DNA of 64,000 nt. Source: Fremontodendron californicum (Eukaryota; Streptophyta; Magnoliopsida; Malvales; Malvaceae). The stretch covers positions 23,347,172 through 23,411,171 of the forward strand of contig JAULJL010000004.1 in NCBI GenBank assembly GCA_030761205.1, given 5' to 3'. This document shows, piece after piece, positions 10,634 through 22,424 of this stretch. The first letter of the stretch is position 1. Each line of letters opens with the position of its first letter. Below the pieces are notes generated by a model, which saw only the letters and a list, made by a program, of their open reading frames with translations, searched no databases and had not been told where the DNA came from. Position numbers and translations under genes: made by a program.

Positions 10634-12150
10634 CTATCCTCTTTTGATTGCCTTGCTCTTCAATCTGACTCCTACTTGTTCACGACCCTTTGACATGTCA
10701 GCAGAAGCATCGCCGTGTAAGCTTTTCTTAGCTTGTTTCTCCAATTGAATGGCTCGGGCGTCCTCATGCTTTGCTCTCTCTGTCCAATAGTTCTTCTCCT
10801 TCTTGAGGTTTTTGACTTCTTGCTCCCATTCCCCAGAAGTCTTGAGAGTCCCCTCGAATCTGAGCTCGAAACGGTACCTCTTGTTCTCCAAGTGTAATTC
10901 CTGAAGATTGCTTTTAGCAGTGTCCCTTTCTCTATTGATCTTTTCTTTTCTCTTTCTCGGGCTGATTCCCTATTTTTCATATCCTCAAGCTCTTCTTGCA
11001 ATCGGGAAATTTCCTTGCTCATTTAGGCCTTTTCTTTTTCGAATTCTGCCTTTGCAATTTATAACTCCGATGGCGCTTCCTTGGGTGGCGAACTCAAGAG
11101 CTGAACTTCTTCCACATCCTGATGTCAACAACCTATCATTAACCCTCAATTCCCTCCATATCAGGTAATCAGGTGTGACGATGTCGGCATATCTAGCTAC
11201 CTCCACCCGATGAGTTTCCTTCCAAGCTACTACAATCTCACGTACCTTTCCTGAGTATCCATCTTCTCCATAAGAAAATTCCAAATTACTAAGGTCATGG
11301 GTCATAGGAGTAAACTGACGGGATTTCGATTGTCTTAGTACCAGCAGTGGTGTATAGCTCACTCCTCCCCATACTCCCAATAATGGAACAGAAGCTTTAT
11401 CTCCGTACTTGTACAATGTCGGCATAGGAGCTATCCATAGAGCTCTCCAAATTATCATCTCAGCCCTGATATTTCTGAATATGTTGGTCCATTGTTCCTC
11501 AGTCATATTTTCAAGCCAATCTCTCTTAAGAAATTCACTAATTGGTGCAAAAGACTTCCACTATGAACGAAGAGGGAAATTCTCCTGTTTACAAAAATGG
11601 CTCTGAACCCGTATGTAAAGAAGCTGTATACAACCTATAAAACGCCCTTTTCCTTCTCGTCTACAGAAATTCAGCGATCAGATTGTTTCTACTATAATTG
11701 CCGGGGCTAGGTTTATCCTCTGCTCAAGCCTCTCAAAAACATTAAATATCGCTACATCCACATACCTTAATGTCTTTGGGAAGATAACTAAACCATAGAT
11801 AGCCAAAGCAAAAATATTTCTAACTATCTCCTTAGTTGAATGGCTATGGATTAAGGTCCGTAAAATATCCCATGATATACAGTAGCTTACCCTTTTCGGA
11901 CAACATGGCTTTCGACCCAATTTCTATCCACTCCTAAAATTTTAGACACTTTTTTCTTGAAACCCGGCGTCTTTGTATCCTTCAAATAAATACGGTCGGG
12001 AATAATGTTCTCAATATGCAACAAGGTCAAATATTCCTCTATGGCTAGAGTCATATCCTCTCGGTTGAAGGTAAAACACCGATAAGCGGGATTCCAGAAT
12101 TGCACCACAGCCCGGATCACCTCACCACTGACCTTAACCTGAGCTAACAT
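10634..12150 (-). pseudogene. ORF1 of element A (unknown function; N-terminally deleted and frameshifted)
   Basis: The extra ORF upstream of gag that marks Ogre-type elements. Readable pieces: 12150-11887 (VVQFWNPAYRCFTFNREDM), 11920-11678 (FALAIYGLVIFPKTL), 11506-10985 (YGDKASVPLLGVWGGVSY), then two frames down to 10634 ending LKSKAIKRG. The W-NPAYRCFTF and VPLLGVWG blocks resemble the plant domain annotated as DUF7745 (from memory). The last 170 or so residues are charged and heptad-like, probably coiled coil. Compared with B, about 50 N-terminal codons and part of the leader are missing, joined at about 12150. No biochemical role is known to me. Confidence 0.75.
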
Positions 12151-12666
12151 GCTATGTAAGGCATCTCGATAAAAGCGGGTTCAATTCATTAGAGTCTATT
12201 TCCCTAGCCCATGCGGATTGTTAATCACGAAGGCTTAGGTAATTTAGTACTCCAAAAGTGCTTCACTAGCCCATGCATATTGTTAATCATGAAGGCTTAG
12301 TTACTTTGCTCCCACCTAAAAGGACGGAATTCGGGTATAGGATTTATGATATGCAAATGCACATGTAGTGTGTGAGGAGAAATAACAAATCTTTCACCAC
12401 CTATTCTACATCCCTTATTCTAAATGCCCCAACAAGATTAAACAACATAAACCATCAATTAATCAATAAATGAATATATGCACCAAAATAACCAGAGAAC
12501 AATTATAATATGTATACACATGAATATGGACATATTTAAAAACATTTTATTATTTTTGAAATTATCCTTATTTTAAAAATGTGAGAATTAAAATTAAATA
12601 CCAATTAAACCAAAAAAACGAGACTTTGATAACACACGACTAATTCTAGGCCTGACTCTCTAATAG
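12151..12666 (-). other. Leader between PBS and ORF1, element A
   Basis: This is non-coding. It contains a diverged direct repeat of about 65 bp around AGCCCATGCGGATTGTTAAT (12204) and its partner near 12269; B has the matching pair near 53212 and 53277. The block ATAAAAGCGGGTTCAATTC (12164-12182) matches B near 53176-53194, but in A it lies directly next to ORF1, so about 650 bp of leader and ORF1 start are deleted. Confidence 0.7.
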
Positions 12667-12684
12667 TCTCCAGTGAAGTCGCCA
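12667..12684 (-). other. Primer-binding site of element A (tRNA-Arg type, diverged)
   Basis: Plus-strand TCTCCAGTGAAGTCGCCA lies three bases from the LTR edge at 12688. Compared with B (TCCCCAGCGGAGTCGCCA) it has three changes. The B form corresponds to a tRNA 3' end of the plant tRNA-Arg(ACG) type, the primer known for Ogre elements. Confidence 0.75.
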
Positions 12685-15600
12685 AGTTGTCGCAACCTAA
12701 AAAATAACAAGTCTCATCGCAAGACTTTATTATTCGTTAAGCGTGATATTAAAAAAAACCGAGGAAAAATCGACTTAATTCCTCTAGAAAAACGAAGGTT
12801 TTAATAATAACCTTGAAAAAGACATGGAGTCACCACCAATCTTTTTTAGCTAGGTGTGATCGGCCACCTATTAAAAACGATTTTATAAAATATTTTAAAA
12901 TTAATTAAAACATTTTTAAAACCAATTTCAAGTCTGCGTTTTAAGCCAGAGAAATCAAAGAAACGGATTCGGAACTCGGTTACGTGTGGGGAAGGATTAG
13001 CACTCCAACAACGCCCGTATAAAACGGTACCTTATTAATCGTGTGTTATCTCAAGTCTCGATAAAAATTTCGATTTTAAATTTAGTATTTCAAGTTAATT
13101 CTCAGTTTAAAGAAAAATAATTCCACTTTAATTGCAAATGATCCGGAATTTATAAATTCAAAATTTTCCTATATTCCCCAACAAACGTGGCAAACTATAG
13201 AATTTTTTATTAGTTTTGAAAATTTTCCGAATCATTCTTATTTCAAATAAGATATTCCGTTATTAATAATAATTGATGATATCCTCCCCAGCAAACCCGA
13301 CAGAGAACTCATGAATTATTTTAACTCAGAAATATCTTTATTTAATTGAAAATCATTACCTTTTTGAAAATATTTTAAAAAATATGAATATGTATGACAT
13401 AAATAAAATGATGTAGCAAAGTCTAAATAATATAATGCAACCTAAATGGTATGATATAATTTAAATGTCTTAGCATATTCTAAATGAAATGAAATATCCT
13501 AAGTTCTATGATATATTCTAAATGAAATGAAATGACCTAGGTAACATGATATATTCTGTATGAAATATAATATCCTAAGTCATATGATATATTCTAAATG
13601 AAATAAAATATCCTAAGTGACATAATATATTCTAAATGAAATAAAATGACCTAGGTAATATAATATATTCTACATGAAATGAAATGACCTAGGTAACATA
13701 ATATATTCTATACGAAATGAAATAATTTAAATGACATGGCAAATATAAATGATATGGCATATAATCTAAATGACATGAAATATAAAATAATGCTATCATA
13801 TAATATGCATGAAAATAAAAATAATAATGCATGAACATAGCATATGCAAAATAATATGACAAAAATAACTAAATAAAAAGCATCGGATATCATGAAATAT
13901 TCAAAACCATATAACAAATAATATAATATCAAAAATTTAAATCAAAGATAATAACATCATCATGAAAATTAAACATAGCAAAAATTACATATTATATAAT
14001 ATACATGAATATGGAAAATGCAATGCATGAGAATGTATTTTTTTCCTTTAATTAAGGAAATTCGTATATCTAAAAAGATATTCGGCTACCTTAGGAAAAT
14101 ATATCAAATTAAATATTCAAAAATCAAAATACTTTGTGATTGTTTGAAAACAATTTTGAAAAGCTTAGATTAAAAATAAAAACTTAGCTAAACCCTTTTT
14201 AAATGGCTCTAATTTCCTAAATTTAAAATCCCAGACTTGACCACCCTTAACTCGAGACTTAAAAAAATCATTTTTAGAGTTTAAAAAGGCTTAGAAACTA
14301 CCCTAAGTCAGTAGCTAAACTTCCTAATCAGCCCCCTCTAAGTAACTTAACCAAAAAAGAAAAAAAAATTTCCTTCAAATTCAATTCTGACTCCACTGTT
14401 CAGTTTTAAAGCACGATTTTTTACTCTATTTTTAAGAATTCAAAAAAATCTAAAAACAATACTGGAGACTCAGAACATGTAAAACTACACGGGAAAAAAT
14501 CTTCTTAATTTTTTAATTAAAGATGACTACCCAGAAAAATCAGTAAAGTACGAGTACTGGGTCGAAAAACTGTTTTGTCAAAACACATTTCTTTGCCTTT
14601 GATAGAATCATTTAAAAATCAAAGTAAAAATATTAGAGGCTCTCCTAATAACTCAAAAACAGTAGCTAACACTTTTGAAAAGTTAGGCAAAAATTGGCTA
14701 AGTAAAAAAAAATCACAAAAGGTAGAATAATCAATTTGACAACTCTTTAATTTTCCACAAGTATGCTCAAGTGAGCATGACTTTGAGCCATTGATTGGCC
14801 TAAGTCATAAGTCAAGTGGCAAGGAAATGAAATGCATGAAAAATACAGCAAATATGATGCATGAAATGCATGATTTAAAACCTAAATGACCTTAAAAATG
14901 CATCGTATCAATAAAATGACCTAGACCTAAATGAAACTTGCATGACATTTAATGCAACCTAGGTCTAAAATGCATGAATATGCATGGCAAAACAAACCAA
15001 TCTTAAGCCTAAAATATGCATGGCAATAACACAAACATATGACATGCTTAAACAAAATTCTCAACCAAATATCATAAAAATGCAAACCTATCAACTAACA
15101 TAACAAAAATGCACACACAAAGCATACAATATGAGGTGGCCGAATGTGGTGAATGCTTAAAATGAACATGGCATTTTCACAAACACATGATATACTAACA
15201 TGCATAGCTAAGAAATAATACTCAAATCATGCAAATATAAAGTAAAGGCATGAAAACCAATAAGCATTTTCACAAACACATGGATTACAAAATATAAAAC
15301 ACAAATAAACTTAGACATTTTGAAAACAGAAAATCAAAAATGCAAGACAAGTAAAATAAACATGATAACAAGATAATAGACTCAAAAATAGAAACAAGTA
15401 AGCAACCAAATTAAAACAAGCTTCATATTTATGTATTAGAAGAAGATTCAAAGCATCAAAACTTGTTAAATATCAAGAATAACATGAAATTGAAAATGCA
15501 AACAGCAACTACTCAAAAACTAGGCCATTCGGCCATCTCAAAAACAAGAGGAAAAAAAAATTTCAAGAGCTTTTTACAAGAAAGAATGAAGAAGAACTTG

Positions 15601-15964
15601 AAGAAGAATATTAAAAACACATATTTTAAAAGAAAAATGAAAAGAAACAAATCAAAATAGTAATCAAAACAGCAAATCAAGAATGGAAAATCAAAGAAAG
15701 TGCAAGAGTATGGTGCTTAAAGCAACCTCTAGAAGCTATCTTTCAAGCTTTTTCTCTTCTAACTTTCTTTCCTTTTTCTAAACTTTTCTTTTTGCCTTTC
15801 AACAATTGAGAGAAAAATCAGCCAAAACAAAGAGAGAATAGAGAGTGAATAGCTGAAAATGAAAGAGAGAATGACTCTCCCTTGTAGTGGCCGAATGGCC
15901 CTCCCTAGGCTAGGATATTGTCATTTTTCATTCAACCAATTTCCATCCAAAGGCTATTGATCAA

Positions 15965-17462
15965 TGATGGAGACTCAATTAAGAGTTGTAAACCCAAGTG
16001 CAGGTTATGTTCAAGTAATAAATTCTCGGGTGTCCGAGGTCGAACCACAGGGAAGCGTATTAGTAAGTATAAGTTTATAAATATATAAGACAAAGAAAGT
16101 AAACAAGATATTAGGGAATCAACAACAAAATAAGATAAACAAGATATTAGAGAACAAAATAAACAAAATATAAAAGAAATTAAACAAGATATAAAAAAAC
16201 AATAACAAAAGATGTTGAGGTTAGAGAATCCACTCTTGGTGTTATGCTAAGATTAATCTTGTTTTATTACACAATTGAAATCCACACATAAAGGAGGTTC
16301 CAATCGGAAGGTTTAGTAATTCAGTCCAAATTGTCCAACGTCCATAGCATATGATATTATGTTCATTTGGTATCCTCAAAACTCATAAAAAGAGTCCAAG
16401 CATTCCTTATGCCAAGGTATATGTCTACAACAAATCAAGGTTATGAAACCAAGCATTTACTGTGCCATTTTCCTTGTCAATAATGAATCAAGATCCCTAC
16501 TTTGTAAGTATGATTTTAAACCAAAAGAAAATATTATCTATACTAGATGATGATTCATTTTAGCTCATGTTTAAGAGACTAACCTTAGCATTTACCAAAA
16601 GCTTCACCTCATCACCTCAACAATATGATTAGCAACACATACTAGATATGAATAAAATGAAAAGAAATGTAAGAAGCATAAGTAAATAAAAAAGAAGACT
16701 AGAGAAAGGAAAGAAAAAGAAAACTTAGAGAATTTTATTACAATGGCTAATATCCTACCAATGTATAATGTATCAATAATACTCATCCAAGGCCCTATAT
16801 TTATACACATTTTGGAGAGCTAAATGACAAGAGACAAGCTTTATAAATTTCAAAGGTAGGTATAATAGGTGGGTGCATTTTTCTAACAATTTTCGTCATG
16901 TTGTATGACAATTCTGATCAGCCAGCTTGATGGTCGATTTTGTCAATGTTGGAGGCTCGATCTGATCAAATGGTCTTCTAGAAAAATATGCCCCTATCAG
17001 TTACTGATCCATAGCCGTTGGAATCAGATCATTTTCTCATGTGGATCGGAAGATATGGTCAAAATACCAAAACGGTGCAGAACAGACGTCATTGCACATC
17101 AGCCAACTTGATAGTTGATTTCGGTAGGGAAAACGACTCCGTTTCAAGAAGTGTAAAACATGAAAAAGATAGATATGCCTCTTAACTTTGCACTGTAAAA
17201 AATTTAGCCTTATTGCCTCAGTGAAACTCCAGATATTGCTGATATGGCAAAAGGTGTCGGAACTGGAACTGAACTGGATTTGCCCTTAATTGTTGATTTA
17301 ACCTAGTAATCTGAAATCACTCAAAGAAACTCGTGAAAAACACCAAATTACATAAAAATATAAAATATCATAAACACAAGTAGACTAAGCAATAATAACT
17401 CGTATTTGACACAAAACAATAATAAAACATAACTAAAAACTATATAATTATACGAGTTATCA
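15965..17462 (-). repeat. 3' LTR of the nested Athila-type element
   Basis: 1498 bp, the same length as the right LTR and offset by exactly 6460 bp along its length, so no indels are apparent. It starts TGATGGAGAC and ends GAGTTATCA on the plus strand. Confidence 0.95.
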
Positions 17463-17475
17463 CACCCCCACACTT
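17463..17475 (-). promoter_or_regulatory. Polypurine tract of the nested Athila-type element
   Basis: Minus-strand CTAAGTGTGGGGGTG directly precedes the 3' LTR start TGATAACTCG. Two more AAGTGTGGGGG tracts occur upstream at 18349-18360 and 19016-19028. Confidence 0.85.
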
Positions 17476-18348
17476 AGATTGTTGCTAGTCCCTAGCAACG
17501 ACTCAATAAAAATAAAATAAGAAAATCTAATCTAATCCATTTTCGTTGGAAATCACGGTGGCACTTAGCATGTGACACAAGCCTTTAAACCCCTAGGTGT
17601 CCCTAGTGGACGAGTTTAGTCTCGTGAGGGTTTGCTAGAACGATACCCACAAACATTGAAAAACTAAAATATAAGTAAACTACATAAACTAAAAATATTT
17701 ACTCCTAATCCTTTCAATATAAATTAGAGACAATCTTTGAACAAGTCTTATAAACTAATCAACAGCTCAAAGAATTTCACAAAAATTCATGCTTGAATGT
17801 AAATAAATGAGTTAAGCCAATATTAACATAACATATTTCAATCAAAATAGTGCATATTCAACTTAATCTCAACTTCTCACTATACTCTCATGATTTTCAC
17901 TCTTTAAAGTAGTGGTAAAGTGTTTACACTCAATCAATCTCATGAAAACAGTTCTACCATATGCTTGCTTGTCCACGTATTCTCCACTATTTAGATCATA
18001 CAACTTCAAAAATTAAGAGGTCTTTTTTCAAGGTTGTAATGGGGCCAAAGGGTTATAATGTGGTTAAAGAACAAAAGGATAAAGATATCACAAAGGTTCC
18101 AAAGAGTTCATAGAGTTTAGAGACATAATAAGATCATACAAATAAAACTTCTCAAAACTCTTATAAAGCACATAATAACATAGGCTAAATATTCATGTTG
18201 AGCCTTTGCATCATTCTAACCAACTTTGTAACATCTTTTTCTTTACTTTAACTAGAAGTTCAAGAGAAGATTTTTTTTTTTAATAATATGGGAATGTATT
18301 TGACAATGATCCCTTTCTTTTTCTCTTGACTTTTTCTTTTCTTTTCTT

Positions 18349-19028
18349 CCCCCACACTTATCTTTTGTTTCCAACCCAAATTTTTAACTAAAAATATCCC
18401 TTGTTTTTTTGCAATATGTCTCAAAATATATAATCCATCTTTAGAACAAGGGTAAGGATATAAGTATATTTAGGCTAGGTGTAAGTTGTGGTTACCAATA
18501 AAACAGCATATTTAATATAGGCTCAAATTGGCTCACTAGTGGGGATGTTCTCTTAGAACATTAATAATGGATGGCTGTTTGGCTCTGGTTATAATCCTAA
18601 TGCCTCTATCATATTCATGTTGTCACATGTATCAATATAGTCTCAAACGGTTTAAAGCAAGTTCTAAAGAATCATGTAATCATAAGAGCACTCAAGAAAG
18701 AAATTAGATTGATTTGTATAATGCATCAATCATTATAGGCTCAAAAACTCACAAGGATGATTATACAAGTCAGATTAAGTCTAAACATGCTTCTTTCTCA
18801 ATCAACATATCATATTAACATTGGCTCATAAAAAGGTTGACATCAAGCTCAATTCTCATGAAAATCTTCTCACTAATAAATCTGTTTTAGACTTATGCAA
18901 TTCATATCTCATCATTGTATTAAAAGGAACTAAAACACACTAAATAATAATAATAATAATAATAAAGACTCATAAAAAAAATAGTAGACAAAAATAAAAG
19001 AAATCCTAAATCGTTCCCCCCACACTTA
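18349..19028 (-). other. Two extra PPT-like purine tracts (18349-18360, 19016-19028)
   Basis: Minus-strand TAAGTGTGGGGG and TAAGTGTGGGGGG repeat the core of the true PPT at 17463-17475. They are about 0.9 kb and 1.55 kb upstream of it. Their role is unknown; they might be internal plus-strand priming sites or remnants of region duplication. Confidence 0.6.
18943..18963. repeat. (AAT)7 microsatellite
   Basis: Seven perfect AAT units in the 3' non-coding region of the nested element. Confidence 0.9.
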
Positions 19029-19336
19029 ATTCTTACATTGTTCTCAATGTAAGTCTATTAACCCAAATGAAAGAATCATGTGTAAGAGAAAAGAACTAAT
19101 AACATAAGAATAGGAATAACTAAGACTAAAACAAAACAAACTCATGCAACCTAAATAATCCTAAAATACTAAACAAAAATTAACAAGTAAACATAAAAAG
19201 ATTAAAATCAAACTGACAAGGTATGTCTCAAGTCTCCCTTACTCAGACCTTGTTCAGAATGAATACTTCTAAATTGCTTAAAACACAACAAACTTTTTTT
19301 TTTTTTTTTGAAGATTAGTAAAAATTATATTTACAT

Positions 19337-22213
19337 CTAGTTATTTTCAAAACAAGAATCAGAAAGAAAAACAACCTCTTCTTGAGTAACATGATTTTCC
19401 AAAAAGAGTTTGAGTCTTTGTCCACTTACCTTGAATACGTTACCATTTTGAGGATTCTCAATGTCAACTGCTCCATAATGATACACATGCTTAACCACAA
19501 ATGGGCCAGTCCATCTTGATCTCAATTTACCAGGAAATATGTGAAGTCTAGAATTATAAAGTAGAACTTTTTGCCCAACATCAAATGTTTTTCTTGAAAT
19601 TAACTTGTCATGAAAGGCTTTAGTTCTTTCTTTATGAATTTTAGAATTCTCATATGCATCATTTCTGAGTTCCTCAAGTTCATTTATGACTGGAAAAGTT
19701 TCATTCTCACCCAAAAAGGAATATTTTAGCTCGAATGGCAATGGTTTTAAATCCAGCTTGGGTGGTTCAATAGTTGATGGTACAGTGACATTTGTGAGTG
19801 ATGGAAGTTCCTCAAACTTTTGTTTCCAACAATGCTTAACCTGAAAAGAATTTAACAAAGAATCAGTGTGTGAAATTTCTGAAGCATTATCAAACTCACA
19901 TTCAATTAAATAAGCTTCTAAAGGATCATGGAATGTGGTAGTGGTGTTATGTTCATGAACAAGTTCTTCAATGAAATCCACTTCATGTACTTCTGAATCA
20001 TCACCAAGTTGCTTGCAAATGTTGAACACATTTAATTCTAAAGTCATATTTCCAAAAGAAATGTTCAAAATACCATTCCTGCAATTTATCAGAGCATTAG
20101 AAGTTGCAAGAAATGGACGGCCTAATATAACAGGAATTTGAACATTTGGATTTGAAACAAGATGTGTGTCCAAAACAATAAAATCAACAGGGAAGTAAAA
20201 ATTTTCAATTTGAACCAAAACATCTTCAACTATCCCTCGAGGAATTTTTACAGAACGATCAGCTAGTTGAAGTGTAACAGGTGTTTCCTTGAGTTCCCCT
20301 AAACCTAACTGTTGATAAACAGAAAAAGGCAAAAGATTAACACTAGCACCAAGATCAAGCAATGCACGTTCTATTCTAGTGTTTCCAATGATGCATGAGA
20401 TTGTTGGACATCCAGGATCTTTGAATTTTGGTGGAGTAAGGTGCTGAATGATTGAGCTCACACTTTCCGTCAGAAATGCTTTCTTTTGTACATTATGTTT
20501 CCTTTTAAATGTGCACATGTCCTTCAAAAATTTAGCATAAGATAGAACTTGTTTGATTGCATCCAATAAAGGAATGTTAATCTTAACTTGTTTGAAAAGT
20601 TCATAAATTTCTGCATTTTGATTCAAATTCTTTATTGTTTGCAACCTTTGAGGAAAAGGAGCAGGATGCATACCTTTTTCTTTGTCCAAATTTTCAAGAA
20701 GTTCAGACTTACCATCATCCTTACCATTACTTTTCGGAGGGGAAGGAGGATCTTGGTCTTTTGATGGAATGTTTTTGTCAATTGCCTTTCCACTTCGAAG
20801 AGTTGTGATAGAACTGGCATTTTCCTGTTGAGTTTCATTGGAGCAAGAAACAAGACATTGAGTAGAAGGGTTAGGCTGAGGTTGAGCAGGAAACTTACCT
20901 TTTTCTTGAGTGCGTAATGAAGCTGTCAATGTGGACAAGGTGTTTTTGATCTCATTAATGTCCTGTGAAGTTTGGTTATTCACATTTGCTTGTGTTTGCA
21001 TGAATGCTTGCAATGTCTCTTCCAAGGTTTGTACACGTGAAGGTTGATAGGAAAAAGTGTTGCCCGGCTTTTGAGATTGTGGTACCTGAACATGATTATT
21101 ATTCCGCCAACTGAAGTTGGGATGATTTCTCCATTCCAGGTTATACGTTTCAGAGTAAGGAGAAGGAAAAGGCTTTTTAAATGTGTTTATGGAATTTTCT
21201 TGATCATGCAACGCTTCTTTAAGAATGGGAATGTTTGGACATTCAGAAGTAGGGTGTCCCATGATTTCACAAATTCCACAACTTTCTTCATTTTTAACCG
21301 TTTTGACTTCTTTTACTTCTCTAAGTTCCATGGCTTCAATCTTTCTAGCCAAATTAGCTACTTTAGCATTTATCTCATCTTCTTGACTAAAATGATATTT
21401 ACCTCTGTTAGAAACAAGATTAGATCTATTGGAACTTTCAGAGGAATTATCTGTGTGCCAGGCTTGAGAGTTATCTGCCAAATGGTCTAAGTAGTCAAAG
21501 GCTTCTTCAGGTTCTTTTTCTAGAAACTCACCGTTACACATTGTTTCAACAAATTGTTTAGTTTCGGGAGTTAAACTTTCATAAAAGAAACTAATAAGAT
21601 GCCATTTTTCAAAACCATGATGTGGACAAGAACTTAACAAATCTTTAAAACGCTCCCAGCACTGAAAAAATGCTTCATTTTGATTTTGATTGAAATTTTG
21701 AATCTGTCTTTTCAAAGCAGTAGTTTTATGTGCTGGGAAAAATTTCTTTAGAAACTCAGTTTGTAATTCTTGCCATGTGCCAATTGACCTTGGTTTTAAA
21801 TTATGAAGCCAAATTTTTGCTTTATCTTTTAAAGAAAAAGGAAATAATTTTAGCTTGACAATTTCATTTGTACATTGTTGGTCATTAAAGGTGACACATA
21901 CATCTTCGAAGTCTTTTAGAAACGAGTAAGCACTTTCCGATTCTAACCCATGGAAATTTGGAAGCAAAGCTATCATACCTGGTTTAAAACGAGAGTTGTT
22001 TGCATTGAGAGGAAAAATAAAACAAGAGGGTGATGAGCTTCGAGTTGGTTGCAAGTAGTCACGCATGGTGCGTACTTGTCTGTTCTCATCTTCAGCATGA
22101 ACACTTTCATTGTCAGCCATGGTAGGAGTTGTATTAGAAAGATTACCTGAAAAAGTTTCACAATAAAATCTAACTAAACGACGAGATCTAAAATCACGTC
22201 GCCAAACAAGCAT
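19337..22213 (-). CDS. Gag-protease fused in frame to integrase C-terminus (958 codons; likely start at 22120)
   Basis: A single open frame in a young element. The first Met (22213) is probably not used; the Met at codon 32 (22120, MADNESVHAEDENRQ) fits an Athila-type gag start, giving 927 residues. Residues (958 numbering): gag capsid about 60-255, with LKDFEDVCVTFNDQQC and LKDKAKIWLHNLKPRSIGTW; zinc knuckle CGICEIMGHPTSEC at 312-325 (C-X2-C-X4-H-X4-C); protease about 590-720, with LLDLGASVNLLP (Asp at 620) and ILGRPFL (696-702). At about residue 842 (near 19690) the N-terminal pol sequence (LGENETFPVI) runs directly into the integrase C-terminus (ELRNDAYENSKI, then GKLRSRWTGPFVV). RT, RNase H and the catalytic integrase core are absent. 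It could supply gag and protease only; mobility would need enzymes from a relative. Confidence 0.9.
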   Translation of the reverse strand: MLVWRRDFRSRRLVRFYCETFSGNLSNTTPTMADNESVHAEDENRQVRTMRDYLQPTRSSSPSCFIFPLNANNSRFKPGMIALLPNFHGLESESAYSFLKDFEDVCVTFNDQQCTNEIVKLKLFPFSLKDKAKIWLHNLKPRSIGTWQELQTEFLKKFFPAHKTTALKRQIQNFNQNQNEAFFQCWERFKDLLSSCPHHGFEKWHLISFFYESLTPETKQFVETMCNGEFLEKEPEEAFDYLDHLADNSQAWHTDNSSESSNRSNLVSNRGKYHFSQEDEINAKVANLARKIEAMELREVKEVKTVKNEESCGICEIMGHPTSECPNIPILKEALHDQENSINTFKKPFPSPYSETYNLEWRNHPNFSWRNNNHVQVPQSQKPGNTFSYQPSRVQTLEETLQAFMQTQANVNNQTSQDINEIKNTLSTLTASLRTQEKGKFPAQPQPNPSTQCLVSCSNETQQENASSITTLRSGKAIDKNIPSKDQDPPSPPKSNGKDDGKSELLENLDKEKGMHPAPFPQRLQTIKNLNQNAEIYELFKQVKINIPLLDAIKQVLSYAKFLKDMCTFKRKHNVQKKAFLTESVSSIIQHLTPPKFKDPGCPTISCIIGNTRIERALLDLGASVNLLPFSVYQQLGLGELKETPVTLQLADRSVKIPRGIVEDVLVQIENFYFPVDFIVLDTHLVSNPNVQIPVILGRPFLATSNALINCRNGILNISFGNMTLELNVFNICKQLGDDSEVHEVDFIEELVHEHNTTTTFHDPLEAYLIECEFDNASEISHTDSLLNSFQVKHCWKQKFEELPSLTNVTVPSTIEPPKLDLKPLPFELKYSFLGENETFPVINELEELRNDAYENSKIHKERTKAFHDKLISRKTFDVGQKVLLYNSRLHIFPGKLRSRWTGPFVVKHVYHYGAVDIENPQNGNVFKVSGQRLKLFLENHVTQEEVVFLSDSCFENN

Positions 22214-22400
22214 AAAACAAAGTTAATATACAGATTAGGCGGTATAACCAGCCAATTGAAATAAAACAAAGTTAATATACAATATAAATATAAATATATA
22301 GAAAATTAGGCGGTATAACCAGCCAATAAAAATAAATATAGGCGGTATAACCAGCCAATAAAAATAAATATACTTATAAACTTATATACTTAATATTGCC
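22121..22400 (-). other. Leader of the nested element with three hairpin-forming repeats
   Basis: GGCGGTATAACCAGCCAA occurs three times, at 22238-22255, 22309-22326 and 22341-22358, in the stretch between PBS and the gag start. Each can pair GGC-GGT with ACC-GCC around an ATA loop (one bulged A). Position and structure invite comparison with retroviral packaging signals, but that is inference. Confidence 0.65.
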
Positions 22401-22418
22401 TCCCCGGCAACGGCGCCA
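22401..22418 (-). other. Primer-binding site of the nested element (tRNA-Asp)
   Basis: Plus-strand TCCCCGGCAACGGCGCCA is identical, over 18 bases including CCA, to the 3' end of plant tRNA-Asp as I recall it. It lies six bases inside the 5' LTR edge (22425). tRNA-Asp priming is typical of Athila. Confidence 0.9.
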
Positions 22419-22424
22419 AAAACT

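Larger units (their letters stand above)
17476..19336 (-). other. 3' non-coding region of the nested Athila-type element
   Basis: Nearly 1.9 kb between the ORF stop and the PPT with no supportable gene. It contains two additional PPT-like tracts (18349-18360 and 19016-19028) and an (AAT)7 microsatellite at 18943-18963. Long 3' regions after pol are usual in Athila, where an env-like frame may lie; none is open here. Confidence 0.75.

Noticed and set aside
21044..21490. 148-codon plus-strand ORF within the Athila-type element
   Set aside because: It is the complement of the gag frame, which has clear zinc-knuckle and capsid motifs.
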